Of a DNA stretch of 64,000 bases, positions 36,235 to 51,600 are shown in pieces. A program made the translations under genes and the position numbers. The notes under the pieces were generated by a model. That model did not search any database. It was not told the DNA's origin and saw only the letters and a list, made by a program, of their open reading frames with translations. The stretch comes from Tubiluchus corallicola. Taxonomy: Eukaryota > Priapulida > Priapulimorpha > Priapulimorphida > Tubiluchidae. Numbering within the stretch: position 1 is the first letter of the stretch; the number at the start of each line of letters is the position of its first letter. The stretch lies in contig JAQGDQ010000266.1 of assembly GCA_030141605.1 (NCBI GenBank), positions 223,133 to 287,132 on the forward strand, in the 5' to 3' direction.

Positions 36235-36760
36235 TAATCAACAACTTCTTAAAATTTTGCTATAACAAAAATCTTCTTGGATTTCGTCAACAAATTTGGA
36301 AATAACTCTATATCAAAACAAGCCACACATTTATGGAACTTACGTCTCAGTGAAACGAAGCAAATAAAATCTATCCGCCAGTTTAAAAAAGAAATTCAAA
36401 GAATATCAATATAACAGGTATCAACTTCCAAATTATGCACTCAGATTTCATCTACCCAGATGAACAGGAATATGAATTTTATGTGATGTAAAGCGTGTTA
36501 TGTTAATTGTGTAATGTCAAATGTATATAGAGTGTAAATGTCATGTAAAATTTAATGTAGTTTTGTAATATTGTTTTGTAAATATGTGCATACATTGTAA
36601 ACAATTAGATATTAGATTTGGGTTTTAGTTTCTTTTAGTCTGTGTTTATCTTGAACGGTGTTGTTATTTCAACCTTACGCTGACGCTTACTCTATTTTAT
36701 TATAATGAGTAAACAATTTTAATGACAAATAAAGAATTAATATATATATATATATAATAT
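36235..36760 (+). mobile_element. 5'-truncated LINE 3' end
   Basis: Near 36330 one plus frame reads HLWNLRLSETKQIKSIRQFKKE, split here at the family pattern LWN-x(n)-IKSI-x2-FKK, the usual C-terminus of non-LTR retrotransposon ORF2. It then has a stop and a roughly 330-base AT-rich 3' UTR ending in AATAAAGAATTAA and a (TA)n tail at about 36740-36757. Confidence 0.5.
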
Positions 36761-36769
36761 ATTCTCCCC

Positions 36770-38470
36770 ATTTTTATCACTTAATAACTCGTAAGTCTTG
36801 TAAGTTAGGGCTATGGAACTCACAGGGTGAGTAACCCTGGGTACGGGAAGGACATCAATGCAATGCGTTCACCTTTGACCATTGTTCAAGGACAATGGAC
36901 AGTGATCGTCGTTCACTTTTACAACTATGATTCAACTCCTCCAAAAGCTTTTAGTTTGTCCAATTTTTTTCACAATCATTTGGTTACTATGGAGTACATT
37001 GGAACCTGGGGTTTTAAAATGCTTTAAATTTAAACCTTAAACGTCCGAGAGCGGGGACCAAATTAGAATATTTGGGATACGCTATTTAGTGATCTTTTAC
37101 GTACTGACGGCTAGGGAACACAAAACTCACAGGGTACACTCTCTGGGCAAAGGGAACTACGTATACATGTGACGCGAGTGGCCGAGTCAAAGGTTACGGA
37201 ACCTTCATTTATTTTTTTTCAAGATCCGTCTGTTCCTATAGCTTGAGAGCTAGGCCCACAATATTTGGTATGTGGTTAGGCTATTGGGCATGGCGGATTC
37301 ATTTGGAGGGGGAAAATTTTCCGTTAGGAGGCAAAAATCAACAAATGGGGGTCGGGAACAGAAATGCATCGAGTATCTAGGAATAGTACCGTGTAGCACG
37401 TCAAATGAAAGTGAATCGAGTGGCATAGTTACAATAAGAATGGTGAACTTGCAACTCCTTTAGGGGTAAAATAGACTCGAGGAGACAATTGCCTCCCAGT
37501 GTCGACCGAAACTAGCATGTCGTACATCAAATGAAAAGTCTCAATGAGACAAGTTGAATGGTATAAGTTATGCCGAGATTGGTTGATCTCTGACCCCTGG
37601 GTCACAGGTTCAAATGTTACAAGCTGCCATTTTATTATGATGTGCAGTTCCTATGCATCAAGCAAAGCCAATTCAATAAAACAAAGTTAGAACTTTCAAA
37701 CAAAAAGCTGGCATCTTTTCAATATCCAATTCTGTTATTAATGACTGACTGCAAACTACTTGTTTGTAACATCTTCAGTTTCAGACCACGTCAGAGACAT
37801 TGTCAACTAGTTATCACTGCAAATGTTAAGGTTATTATCACTTTAAATTATGATATCATAATAAAGTTACTTTATGTTTTATTTTTTTTACGAAAAGACG
37901 GATTTAGTGGTAAAGTTAAATAAATATTTAAACAATATGCTGGACTTTGTGTAATTAACGAATTTGTGTTTGACGTGCTGACGCACAAAAAACACTAGAA
38001 AATATAAAGATGGCGTAATATTGAAACAAAAAAAATCATAGCCGGTTTTCTTTGCACAGCACATGAAAATCAGGACAGGCTTGTGTTACAACACATTTTC
38101 CTGTCAAAAAAGGATCGATACTTTGTAAAAATAAGCTTTAAGGTGTTTGACTTCATGCGCGCAATTTTCCAAGGACAAAAAATGTAGGCAAAGTATGAAG
38201 TTCATTTTAAACTAACTATTTGTGGCGTGTTACGCAGGTAGTAAACCAACGCCTGTACGTAGAACATGTACATTTTGATTTGACAGTCGCTTGGTAACGT
38301 TCAACACTTATGCTCATATGTCACTTTCCTTACAAGTACTTAAAGAGAGAAGTGGTGGGGATTTAAACAAGGAAAGAAAAAAGGTGGGAAAATTGCAGAA
38401 GGATGATAGGAGACAAAGAAAGGGCAAACAAGAATGAAAGACAAAGCATGGGAGTGACACTGTCTAGACA
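36770..38470. other. Repeat-derived, moderately GC-richer segment
   Basis: The part 36800-37640 is less AT-rich than its surroundings and contains recurring words: AACTCACAGGGT at about 36817 and 37129, and TCAAATGAAA at about 37403 and 37516. Related words recur inverted near 44450. I read it as old dispersed-repeat DNA without a gene. From 37640 to 38470 I see nothing. Confidence 0.35.
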
Positions 38471-38475
38471 TAAAA

Positions 38476-38477
<2 letters not shown>

Positions 38478-38570
<93 letters not shown>
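38478..38570. repeat. (AG)n microsatellite
   Basis: About 46 uninterrupted AG dinucleotides. Confidence 0.98.
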
Positions 38571-38572
<2 letters not shown>

Positions 38573-38579
38573 AGCATTC

Positions 38580-40441
38580 TTTCAAATTTCTGATATAAGA
38601 CTTTTGTTAATTGATCAAAATTTGTTAATTTCATTGCCGTTTCCAGACAATGCTTCATGTGATTTATTGACAAGATTGCTGTTATCAACAGAGTTAAGAA
38701 GATTCTGATCTCAATCACCCCACATGTCACAAATTGCCTTTTCGCCTAATACGCCGCTAATTTTTGGTGGAAGTGGCGTTTTTGAATTAGTTTCTTTTTT
38801 GATCTGAGCCCAGAACTGATATGAGCAACTTATGATTGGCGTTGTAGCAGTTTATATCTTCGCAAAGAAGTGGGTCATACTGCAAGTTTAGACAGCAAAT
38901 CACGCGTCATCGAACAGCTGGTTGCTGTTAGTTTTATCCCAATTTACCTTATGCCGCAGTAGATTTAGGGGGAAAGAAGAAGAGAGGAAGGGAAAGGATG
39001 AGAGGGAATAAGAAGGGAAGAAGGGTTTATGAGGACGTCTGTGACAACTTCAGTTATCTAGTTTCTAGATAGAAAAGTGGGTATGGGGTTATAAAATTAG
39101 ATTTTTAGTATTTTTGGACATTTTCCTGATAATTTGATGCTAGAATGTAAAATAATATGTTTAGTGTAACATAAGTGTAATATATTTAGCATTTGTTTTC
39201 ATAAAAAAATAAAAAATCCACATTTGATCAAATTTTTGGTGGTTTCTACTGTGAAGCATCATAACGTGGTTTTAACTATGCCGACTTATGGGCGGTTTTG
39301 GTTTGCATTTATTAACAACAATCCTGGCAATACTACAGTACAGGCTTACCCCGTTTGGGCGGGCGTTAAGCACGTCAGCGTCACGCAGCATTAGGCAATG
39401 GAAATATTCATTAGGATAGATTGGTGCTAATAATTTTGCTCCATTGTGAATCAGGTTTTAATAAAATTTAATATCGTTCTAGTTATACTTCGGCGTGATC
39501 TTAATACCCGTGGCTCTAACTTACGTTCTATTTTAAGGCGATTTTAATTAAGCATTGTGGTTTTTAATTACATTCTATCTTTTAACAAGATTGTTTTTTA
39601 CATAATATGGTTTTAGAATTTGCTTTGCCGTGATCTTTGTTAATTAGGAGTTACATATTGTAGCAGACTTGGCTATTTTTTTGTTAATCTTGCTTACAAA
39701 TTCGTGCACGAGGCGCCATCTGTGGCGGGAATGTAAAGCTTTTGGTTTTGGCCAGTTTTTCTGTTTGTTACCTGCTACTCACTTGTCTGTTTTACTCACC
39801 TGTGCTCTGAACAGTCAGGTTAATCCACTTTATAGAATATCTGGGACGAATATGTTACAATAAAGCATTCAGTGGTATTAACCTCTGTTGACAGTGTTTC
39901 TGTGACATACGAACAATACGGCATGGCTGCGTTTTTACCCAAAAACTGTTTTCATGTAAAATCCATGATAGCACAGTGAATACGCAACTGATTTCGACAA
40001 AACTATCCCAGAGGCCGTAAAAATTCGAAAGCTTGTATTGTACAAACATTTACAAAGGTATAAAACTAGGTTTTGTGAAGACAAACAGGTTAACATTGGT
40101 TAAATAAAGGCGGTATCACATGTAAAGAGCATTATCATCAAATACGTGTGTAACTTGGATATTAAAGTTCGAATTTTACTCAAATACAAACGTCATAAGC
40201 CACTCCTACTGTGTTTTTATATTGAACTGCACCAGGGTGTAAGTGAGAATGTTAAATAAAGGCCCAGGTTTAAAGTATATTTATGTTTTAATTACGTGCC
40301 AGAAGTTTTTCTATTTAAAGGAAACAACAAGTCATTTAGCCATCTTGTCATTTTATTTAAATAAAAAAACTTTGTTTTGTTTATTTTGCTGTTAACACAC
40401 AACTTAGATAAATATAGCAAAGAAATTTAAAAAAACTGCCT
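38580..40441. other. Gene-free stretch
   Basis: No supported gene. A purine-rich run (GGGAAAGAAGAAGAGAGGAA) lies near 38970-39030; the rest is ordinary AT-rich DNA up to the 1.15-kb repeat. Confidence 0.35.
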
Positions 40442-41778
<1,337 letters not shown>

Positions 41779-41789
41779 GTGAATGCTTT

Positions 41790-44700
41790 ATTTCACAAAC
41801 ATAAACACAAGTACTATTAACAAATCACACACTTAAATAAACATCACCCACAGGAATACGTTACTACAGATACAGGACTCATTTTAAGCGTATTTGATTA
41901 AAAACTACCATAATTTATTACAAACATATCTACATATATATCACAGTGCTATTTGAATACATTAATTCTTAGCAAAATTAATTCGTACCTCTTAATTTAG
42001 AATCGCGTATTGTTGAAATTTTATGCACATAGTTGTATGTTTTGCAGGGTCCAGGTCCTATCATGAACGCCAAGACAGTTGCAGCATATACTCTCAGCCC
42101 TAAAAGCATAAAACTGCACATCTTAGGGTGATTAAGTCTAGAAATGGGGCCAAACGAATATTATCCAATATGGCCGTCGTTTTCAAGACGGCCGACAAGT
42201 TTTTCTACCGCTAGCTTACGAAAACCATGTCTTAACTGTTACAGATGATAAAATGATGATTTTGTTGTCTTAATACAGAATTTTAAGGTCAAGCAATACG
42301 CATTTGATGCTTAAGATACCAGTGACATCACTCTCTTTAGGATTTTAGGATGGCTGCCAAAATTGCTGCAGCTGCTTATGTGATATATTAGCTACGTTAC
42401 ACTTTCTACTAGACATAGACATACTGGTCATTTCGTCTGAAATCCTAGTCAAGCATTTCTCATTAGAAAATCACTTTAATCTTTACAAAATCTTTTGTAC
42501 ATTTAGTATGTGCTCATATTTGTCTGATACACTGTCAACTTTGTTGCCAAACTGAATTGGAAATGTGGCACAAATATTGTAAATCTTGGAAAGTTTTCTA
42601 GCTTTTTAAAAATCAATAGAGTCACAGCTCGAATTATAAAAGCGTGTACAAAAGAGATGCTTCAGTACTGATGCTCACGAAATGCTTGAATGATGTTTAA
42701 AAACTTCACTTGAATGATAGTGAGAAACACATTACATTTTTAATTTACAATAAAAGTTGACAACCATAGTTGATAGTATGTCAGCACGTGTGCAAGTATT
42801 TCTTATGATCTACGTTCACGAAATGTTTGCTGATGCTGTAGTTTATTTTCGTTTGCAAAATACAGCAAGTCCTTGCTTAACGTTTCGCTTAACGATGCGT
42901 TTTGCCGAAACACATTAGCCGTATAAGGTTATAGATAGTATCACTTTTCCTATTCTGATCGTATAGTATAATAGTGATTTGTATCTGTATAGATTTTATA
43001 TTGATTTAATCGATTAGCCTTTTATTTAATTAATTGCTACAAGGTGATTTATCACCCGGCTCCGAGGGCTTTAGATGAGTCTATCGGGGCGATAATTTTG
43101 TCCCTCAAGACTGACACTTCGACCTCGCGTTGTGAGTAAGTTCTTTGACCCTCAAGCTATCTAGCGTTGCTCCCGCAATTGAGCTTTATTTAATTAATGC
43201 ACTGCGAATCTACAGGATCGTATCTCGGATTTAGTGTTGCTTAACTTTGAACACTCTAAAGCATACATGAACTCATTAGTTACGTTTTAAAGTGAATCAA
43301 CTTTATTCGTTTACAGAATTTACTTCTATCTAGGTAGCTGCACAAGATTTGTCCTTACATGCTTGTGGGCGTTTACAACTAATGTATAGCTCCAAGAAGA
43401 TACTCAAGCAATTCACTTAACAATTATCCAATGTCGCACTTAAGGTGCTTAATACAGTACAATGTGAACTACAGTTATGCAGAGTTACTCTCAGTTACAA
43501 ATGCGTTAAGATTACTTAACTCTGTGGAATGACCACAATGCACCTCGTACACTTGGTCAACTCCAATGGTATTGTGAGACTTTCGTTGATTCAGAACCTC
43601 TTCGCTTGGCGTCTTCGAGTACCGATACAAGCTTGACGTCGGCCATAAAATACTCTTTCAAAGAAATTTGCCTATTGCGACTTTTTTGTTAATTAAGAGC
43701 AACTCTGCATAAGGCTATAAAGAACGATTATGTCCTCACAGAACAGATGCCTGTTCACTCTCAGCAAACGATAAAAAACACACCTGGAATAATTTGCTTC
43801 TCATTAAATCCGTGCTTACCAGCTGGATGAGTTCCTCTATTAATCAATAAATTTATCTTATCAAATCATCAAATCAGGGAGGCATATATTTATCTCCAAA
43901 TTATCGATTCATAAATTTATTCACGACAATAGAGTATAATGGATGACGTCACAACAATGGCTTTGCGTCAGCACTAAGCGAAAATTGCCAAAAATAGAAC
44001 ATCTAATTAACTCGTCGTCACTCCTCTTGGTGGACCTGTCCTAACATATAGCTTACACCATCGTATAGCCATGTTCTTTCTCTTTCTAAAGAGCCGTATA
44101 TCTCCATTCGAGAGTCCCACCAGGCGCCGCTAAAACGTTTTTTCTGCAGGCTGTTTGACCAAAATTTCGAAAAAAATCGCCGAGTTGGGTCCGGGAAAAC
44201 GCCCGTTACGGTACGCCGTGGCCCTCTCGCAAATTCTAAATAGGCCTATGACACCCATCGCTAAACGGACCGCTATTCATAGACAGTACCACACTCGGCC
44301 CGTTCCCGTTCTTCAGATCTCAGACGTATAAGTTTTGCAAAAAAACGGCCGAAAAATGGCCATTTTTGGAGGTTTTTCGCCCCCGTTCCTACCAGTGGGC
44401 CCGATTCGAAAAATAAGCCCTCAATGGCACGACACTAGATCGAGACCTTTCGTTTGATGTATAGATCGCCGCAAATGGTGCCGCCGTTGGAGCTGTAGCC
44501 TCGAATCTTATATATATATATATATATATGCCAGTAGAATTAAAATATAGTCTAGCAAAGGCCCCGCAAAAAATTTTGCGTATAAATACACGTATAATCA
44601 AAAATACGCGAACATCCTTGATAGTCCTCACTTATAACGCAAAGCCAGCAGCAGCAGCTTTTACTGAATTAAAGTTATAAAGGTTATAGACAGAGTACAG

Positions 44701-45500
44701 AGTATAGACAATACACAGAGTATAAATATATATATATATATATCTACCAGTAGAATTAACATATACGATTCTTTCTTAATCCATTGTTACATTATATTTC
44801 GAACCGAGTTTGAATTCTGCTCATATAATAAATTATATTTATAACTGTTAATGAAAGTGTTAGTGTTAACTTTTATCAAGAGCTCACTTAAAGACCATAA
44901 CTATTCTGTAAATGCACTATCTGTTCTACGCACTAAACATCAACACACTAAAAAAGCTTACTGCAGACAGCCTTTAGCCTTCCAGAGAGACTGTAAAAAA
45001 ACTAGAGAGGTAAAGATCTATTTCACAGCGCGTATTTCGTGGTTCAAGGTCTATCAGAGAATCATCACTATCGTCTCGATCAGGCTAAGCTCTCGTAGTC
45101 AGGGATTAATTATTTGATTAATTACCTAATAAGAAGACCAGTATTGCCAGTGTATAGCAGTTATTTAAACTCGTTTAAAATTTTGCATTTAAAATCACTG
45201 CACCAAACACTCATCTCCTGGAGTTTAAATTTTCATGTTTTACAAATCACTGCTGCTATTGCAAATTCTCCGTGCAATAAGGCAGCCAGTAGGTGGCACA
45301 AATTTTCAAGGCGATTTTTAAGCTTTATGTAAGTGAAGGGAAAGGTGTTCTTGTCCTCTTAAGAACTTCTTGTCTTCAACATGTTACTTCAAATTATAGT
45401 TTTAGGATTGGTAGAATTAGCAAGACTTACCAAGCCGTCTCATGAAACGTTATTATACTTAGTTTGCATAAAGACTCATATGAATGGCCTGTTACTTTTC
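41790..45500. other. Gene-free region downstream of the LRR gene
   Basis: No gene is supported. It contains a GC-richer island at 44100-44505, two TA runs each followed by CCAGTAGAATTAA (about 44509 and 44724), and AT-rich DNA. TTTATT at 45508-45513 is AATAAA on the minus strand and could end the LRR gene transcript. Confidence 0.4.
44100..44560. repeat. GC-rich island with a perfect palindrome, probable dispersed repeat
   Basis: About 400 bases are clearly richer in G and C than the surroundings. They include the 16-base palindrome AAAAATGGCCATTTTT near 44354 and the phrase GAGACCTTTCGTTTGATGTA near 44442. The island ends in a TA run. No frame is open far enough to be a gene. Confidence 0.45.
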
Positions 45501-45691
45501 TTTAGTTTTATTATGTTCATAATTTTGTAGTGCTACGTCTGTATAAACTAAAATAATTAATTTTAAACATTCAAACAAAAGCAAAAACGTTAGAAAAAAT
45601 CTTTGTCTTTAATAAAGGCGTCATTATTGCATATTAGTGCATAAAATCAGGAGATCAAGAAACCTGCTTGTCCAACACTAAAATAACTTGA

Positions 45692-48600
45692 TCAAAGGAA
45701 AATAAAGTTGGGGGAATGTAAATGTTTACAAAAAAACAGAAAGAAAAAAATCAGAAGAACTTCTGGTTTAATAGAAAACACATGGAGCACTGCTTCTGCC
45801 TTGACACTTCTTGTTATTTCCGACTTGACGCGTGTTGTGTTGGTGGAGTTGTTGGTAGGGCATTCAGTCTCATAAAATTCAAATTCCTGGAGAGGATTCC
45901 TCTTATCGTAGGGGCGTTTCACTGGTAGAAAACAGTCCAATTCCCTGCGCGTCACGAAATTCCATTTTGGCTTTATCATCCAAACCATGCGGCAGTCACA
46001 AACTATCTTAGAATCTGAAAAAAAGTTCCCACTATAAAGCCAATGTGAGAATTAATCCTCCAAGCTCTAAAGTTTCGGTAGTTAAAAACAGCAACCTGAC
46101 TGGCCTATCAAACAGTTTTCAAATTTAAAATACAGAATCAGCTTTTTAACTATCCCAAAACAACCAACGAATTATTTACCATTTTCTTAAGTAATAATGT
46201 TTCTACTGCCACCAACAGATATCTTCAAGTGATAAATAGAGGTTTAATAACTTAATGACGAACCAAATTGCTTATTCCCTGACGATGAATGCCAGTGTGT
46301 AATAGAAACTTTGTTTTTTAACAAAAATTGATAAAAATTTTACGTTATTGTCAGATGTTTAACATATCGTATCACAACATTACTGTGCATGCTTGTGCAT
46401 CAGTAAAGCATTGCTTGGTATGTTCCAAATACCTTTAACCCGATGACTTATCTTTTTACTGACTTTGACATTAGAATTCGATATAAAGCAATGCAAATTT
46501 GCATAGTAACCCGAACGGTCCCAGTAATTAGCGTCAAGGAGCTTCAAGGCGCGTCAAACAGCATTGAGGTACACTCAAGTTTTGTACGGACAACGATTGC
46601 AAAGACCTTAAACTTAGGATCAGGCAAAAAATTTCCGTCTATTTTACAATCTAGATCAGTAATTTTTGTAAAAATTAATAACAGTGTCACCATTTGCTTG
46701 ACTGTCATTCTTAAAACTGTTATTACTCATGTATTAATTACACTCATGACCTTAAATTAGTAGAAGATGATTTGATGTTACGAAAGTTTGTATTCGTTGC
46801 CCTGCTTTTGAAAACACTGCAGTGACCAATCACGAAATGCGTTTTACTTCGTACGATGAGAAATAATAGCAATCACACCGATTGCAGCTAGCGTGAATTT
46901 AAAGTGAAAAAAAGTGTAAAGCTGATAAAATAAAAAAAATAGATAGCATGATAACGCCAATGACAATAAGACGCTTACGACGTATAATAACTGCCTTAAG
47001 TTTGTCTTTGAAAAACTGTGTTTCTTGCTTAATCTGAAATGTCTTTATGCTGGTGTTTCTGATTTCTATCGTTTGCAGTGAATGAAAGTAGCAATCTCGA
47101 AATTCCATGTCGAAATGTTTCATATTTGGTGCTCCAACGATTTCAATTGTCTGTATCTTCAGCTGGGTCAGAAAAAATGTCTCATCAATTTCTGTGAGCC
47201 TTTGAGCATTATATATCTTGAAATACGTTATAACAGCATTAGGCATCGGTTCTATTCTAGTTATCCTGGGATTATCAAGAATAAAGTGGTCTACGGTGAT
47301 GCCTGCCAAAAAATTGTTGGGTAGAACGAAATAGTCGTAATCGTAGATAGTCAGAGCTGACACTTTCTTCCTCATGTGATAGAGAGCCTCAGTGAGTTGG
47401 TATTGTGATAATTTTACGTCAATGCCACAGCCAATATAACAATTGTCAGATTCAATGAACTCGCATTCCGGCTTGCTTACGCCGCATTTCTTGCTATGTT
47501 GTATTGGCGGTTGAATTGTTGGAGGAGGTGTCTGGTCAGTGATGCACTTCTGGTCAATGAACCAGTTGATAGTAAGTGCGTCAAATCGGTTATGGAGTCT
47601 GTAAGGCGATCTGCAGTCAACTTTTGATTCAAGAAAGTTCGTGCTTTTCGTCCACAGGAGATCGCAATCACAGTAAAGTAAGTTTCCTGCAAAGAGATAT
47701 AACAATACATGCGTTAGAAGCCCAGGGTGCTAAGTAGAGGTCGAGACTCAAATGTTGTTTTGGTCCAGAGCAGTACTGTTTATGAATTAGTAAAAGAACC
47801 AGCTAAAGACAATATGGCCCATAAATATCGAAGTATAAAACAGTAGTTCAGAAGATATTTTTTACTTACAACACAAAGGATGTCTATAATAAATCCAATT
47901 ATCTGCACATTTAGCATTCAGTTTACGATTAGCAATTAACAGATGAGGCTAAAATGGCTAGGAAATGGGTACATCTCGCATGCAACAGTAGTAAACGTTT
48001 AAGTGAGCTTTTTACTAGAGTACACATTAGCTGACAGGATTGTACATTGCTTTTGGGTTATCAGAAATCATAAGTTTAATAAATTTCTGCAATTAAATCT
48101 CTCTAAAATGAAATGAAACTACAGAGTCCATATATTACTGTAAGAATTTTGTACATTTTGGGGTACCAATATGATGCGCATAGCAGTATTATGCACAGTC
48201 GATGGGTTTACTAATTTTGTTCTTCTTAATGGGCTTAAACAAGGCAGTCACTTGTTACCGAAACTGTACAATAAGTGTCTATGTGTGACGCTAATGATGA
48301 TTTAATACTTACATTAACTGCTCACGTAAAGTCCAATTTGATGGCAAATGCACCCACTAGAAGGCTCAGGGTTGTGTAATTACCATATGGTTTTCTAACC
48401 GAGAAAATTATCTAGTACAACGTTTTGGTTTTAGTTTAGTCAGACTGGGACTTAAGTAGATTTTTAAGTAATCTAGCATCCTTGAAAGGCTTTTTCTGAC
48501 ATATGCGTTGCTAGATACCATTAAGACTTTCTTATTATGTACAGTGCTTTCACAAAAAAATAAAATTTTTAGAGTGAATGTCTTCAACTTCTTGTGCATA

Positions 48601-51600
48601 AGTTAGTGTTAAACAACTGTTAATAGGGCATATTAGTGTTGATATTATTAGTTTATGAGCTGAAAAATTTCATAGCTGGATGAATGTAGCTTTCTTTATT
48701 TCTGATTTTTTTCATAGGAAAATTATAGTTTTCCTAATACGCTTATTTCTTATTAATTCTATATTTGTTTAAACATTATCTTTAAACTAACTTTACTGAA
48801 ATCCCATATACATCCCGTATGTTACTTTTAACTGTCTGGTTCCCGAAAAAATTACTTTGCCTATTACGATTAATAATATCTGTTTTGGTTTTTATATTTT
48901 TTATTTGCTTGGTATTGACGATATAACACTATAACGATCTATTTTGAGACAAACAGAAGACTTTGTGGAATAACAAACTGCGCAACTAGACGTGCATAAC
49001 TAACTATTTACAGCTGTCAACTTGGCTCATTGGGAGTAAATGTTAAGTTTATTTGCTGTAAGGCGTTTCTACGTGATTAACAACAAGACATGAACATTCA
49101 GTGTACTGAGTGATTTGTGAAAAATTCCCAACTTCGAACTGAGAATTCAGATACGTGAGATATTGCTTGTTACCTTGTGAACATTATAGGTGTAAGAAGT
49201 GATGTCATACTTGTGAGAGTAAGCTTGAATGTGCTAGGATCAACTGCTAATGTTGGCTTCGCTAATTTGTTGATGCTAGTCATGTCAATGATTAACTCTC
49301 TGAGGTCCTTGCACTTGCTGAAATCCATTGGAAACGCTTTTAAATTGAACGATTCGCGTATTGTTATCTTTTTCAGGCCTTTCACTCCATCAAACACATT
49401 TCTACCGATGACTTTCAGGTCATGGTTCTGATTCAACTCAAATTCCTCTATCCATCCGTCTATTTCATACTCCGATATTCTTTGTAGCTTGGATTGGCTT
49501 ATTTTCAGCGTGTGCACTCGTTTGTGTTTAAGAAAGAAGAAAGGAATATGTATACCCGAATATTTTTCAATGTGCAAGTAATCAACTTCGTCCTCCAATT
49601 CGGTCTGGCGAGCATAAAATGCATTGGAGTCGAGTGGCACGATTCCACATTCATAGCGGCAGATCTCCTGCCAACCAAACTGCCAATTTAAGTAGCCATA
49701 GACCTGAATAAGGCTCTTGCAATATCTCAAATTGTATTTGTACTCATAGCACCGATATTCCCGCGGGTGGCACTTTCCATAAGAGAATTGGCGGACATCA
49801 TCAAAGTCTTTGTTAGGCTTCGGGCAATAAATTTCATGATGTGCCCACTTTCGATCTTTGATCCACTTTAATCGACAATCACATTCCAGGTTGTAATTAT
49901 CTGTAAAAATAGATGAGAACATTAGTTCATTTATTAAATTTTGGGAGCGTTTCAGTGCCCTGCTACCTGTATCATCAGCTTAAATTAAAATCGAACAAAA
50001 TATAATTGCAATTTAATTTTACAAAATGCTGATTGGACACGAAAATAGTAAATAGTAACAGTAAATTACAATGTCGTGTAACAACAGCTGGGTTATCAGA
50101 TTAGCCGTATGGCTTTTTCATTGAGAAAAGATAAAAGGAGCGCATTAGGAAAGAGAGAGCATCGTTAGAATCATACCCACAAAATCTCAGAGTAGTAAAC
50201 TGCCACTCAGAGATATCACTGGTTTGCACAGAAAAGAAACACGAAGAAAATGGTTTATACGCGTTTCCCCAGAAAAAATTGTCAGAAATTTTTCCACAGA
50301 AAGTTTTTTGATAGAAAAATCAAGGCACTGTTTTCAAATGTTTACTAAGATTACGCTTTCGATTTCTCTCGGCTCTGCTTCTTCCCTTTACCTCTCTCAC
50401 TTCCCGCACCCTCTAACGTTCTCCCCTCTGCTTCGCTGTCTGTCTCTTTCTCTCTCTGCTGCCCTCTCTCTCTCCATCTTTCTCCCCTCTCTCTCTCACT
50501 CAACCTTTCCACCTTCTTCCCTTACGCTTTAATTACCTACAATTCTTTGACTAATAAATATAAAAAAATCAGAATCGTTTAAATGATGCGATATTTAAGG
50601 ATCAACTTTGTTTTTTATTTTTTTTGAAGCTTTGTGCTACAATTTTTTAGTTCTTAAGATGTAATTGCTTTCTGGAAGTATTTTGCACTGTATCAATTAA
50701 CACTTCAAATTCAATAATTTTTATGGATTTGAAATAAAATTTAGTCAAATATAGTTAGAAAAAATGAAAACACCAAGCTTTGCGAACCACGCAGATTTGT
50801 TACTATCTTGGGGTCAATATTTGCCTAATAAAGATTCACTTGTCAACCCAACAAACGTGGGGACTGATTATGTTATTACATGCGTACAAAGTTTTATACC
50901 GCAGCAGAAAGGGCGCAAGTTTCAGTAGCTGAGACGAGGGGGAAGTAAACGGATATGCCCCGCTAGACAAGAGCGAGGACTACAATGAAGTAAAAATTAG
51001 GTAAGTTAAATTAAGTACTCTTGTGAACAGAGAGCATTAAATTTTTGCTTTGTGCAGAGTGTGGGTGGATGCCTTTTTTTAAAAAAATACTTACCTTTAA
51101 AGTAGATACTAATTAGCTCTGTACTTTTGTTAAACTTCGGTTCCAGGATTGTCTGCATTGAAGTACGTTCAATCCATAAGCTCTCGAAGATCGGTGATGG
51201 AATCTTTAACGGTGGTATTTCATAAATCTTGCTCCCGTACTTTATCATAATCTGCCGCAAACCACCAATTTTTGCAAATGACAGTTGGTGGAACTTGCTG
51301 AGGCTATCTACTTTCACAAACTTGAGGAAACCGATGTTTCCACAGATTCTACCTGAGCCTAGATCTTCCAACTTTATAGCAGTTTCATCTATAACAGAAA
51401 AATCTTCCTGCGTAGAGGCTAACAGGAGATTGGGCTTATTGGCAAATTCCAAGTGATGCACATACTTTTCACTTAGGAAAAAATGTGGCAGTGTCGTTTC
51501 ACTGTAATAGCGAATTAGGAAGTAGCCAGTTTCATTAAAAATTACCTTAGCCACCTGGCCCAGTACTTCTCCTGTGAACTCATTCGTGCTCTCGCCACAT

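Noticed and set aside
49170-49210. Ending LRR exon 2 at the later donor ACAAG/GTAACA (49176)
   Set aside because: That donor is phase 2 and would create a stop in exon 3; the donor at 49211/49210 is phase 1 and restores the LTLT-R-NLLYCDC cap junction.
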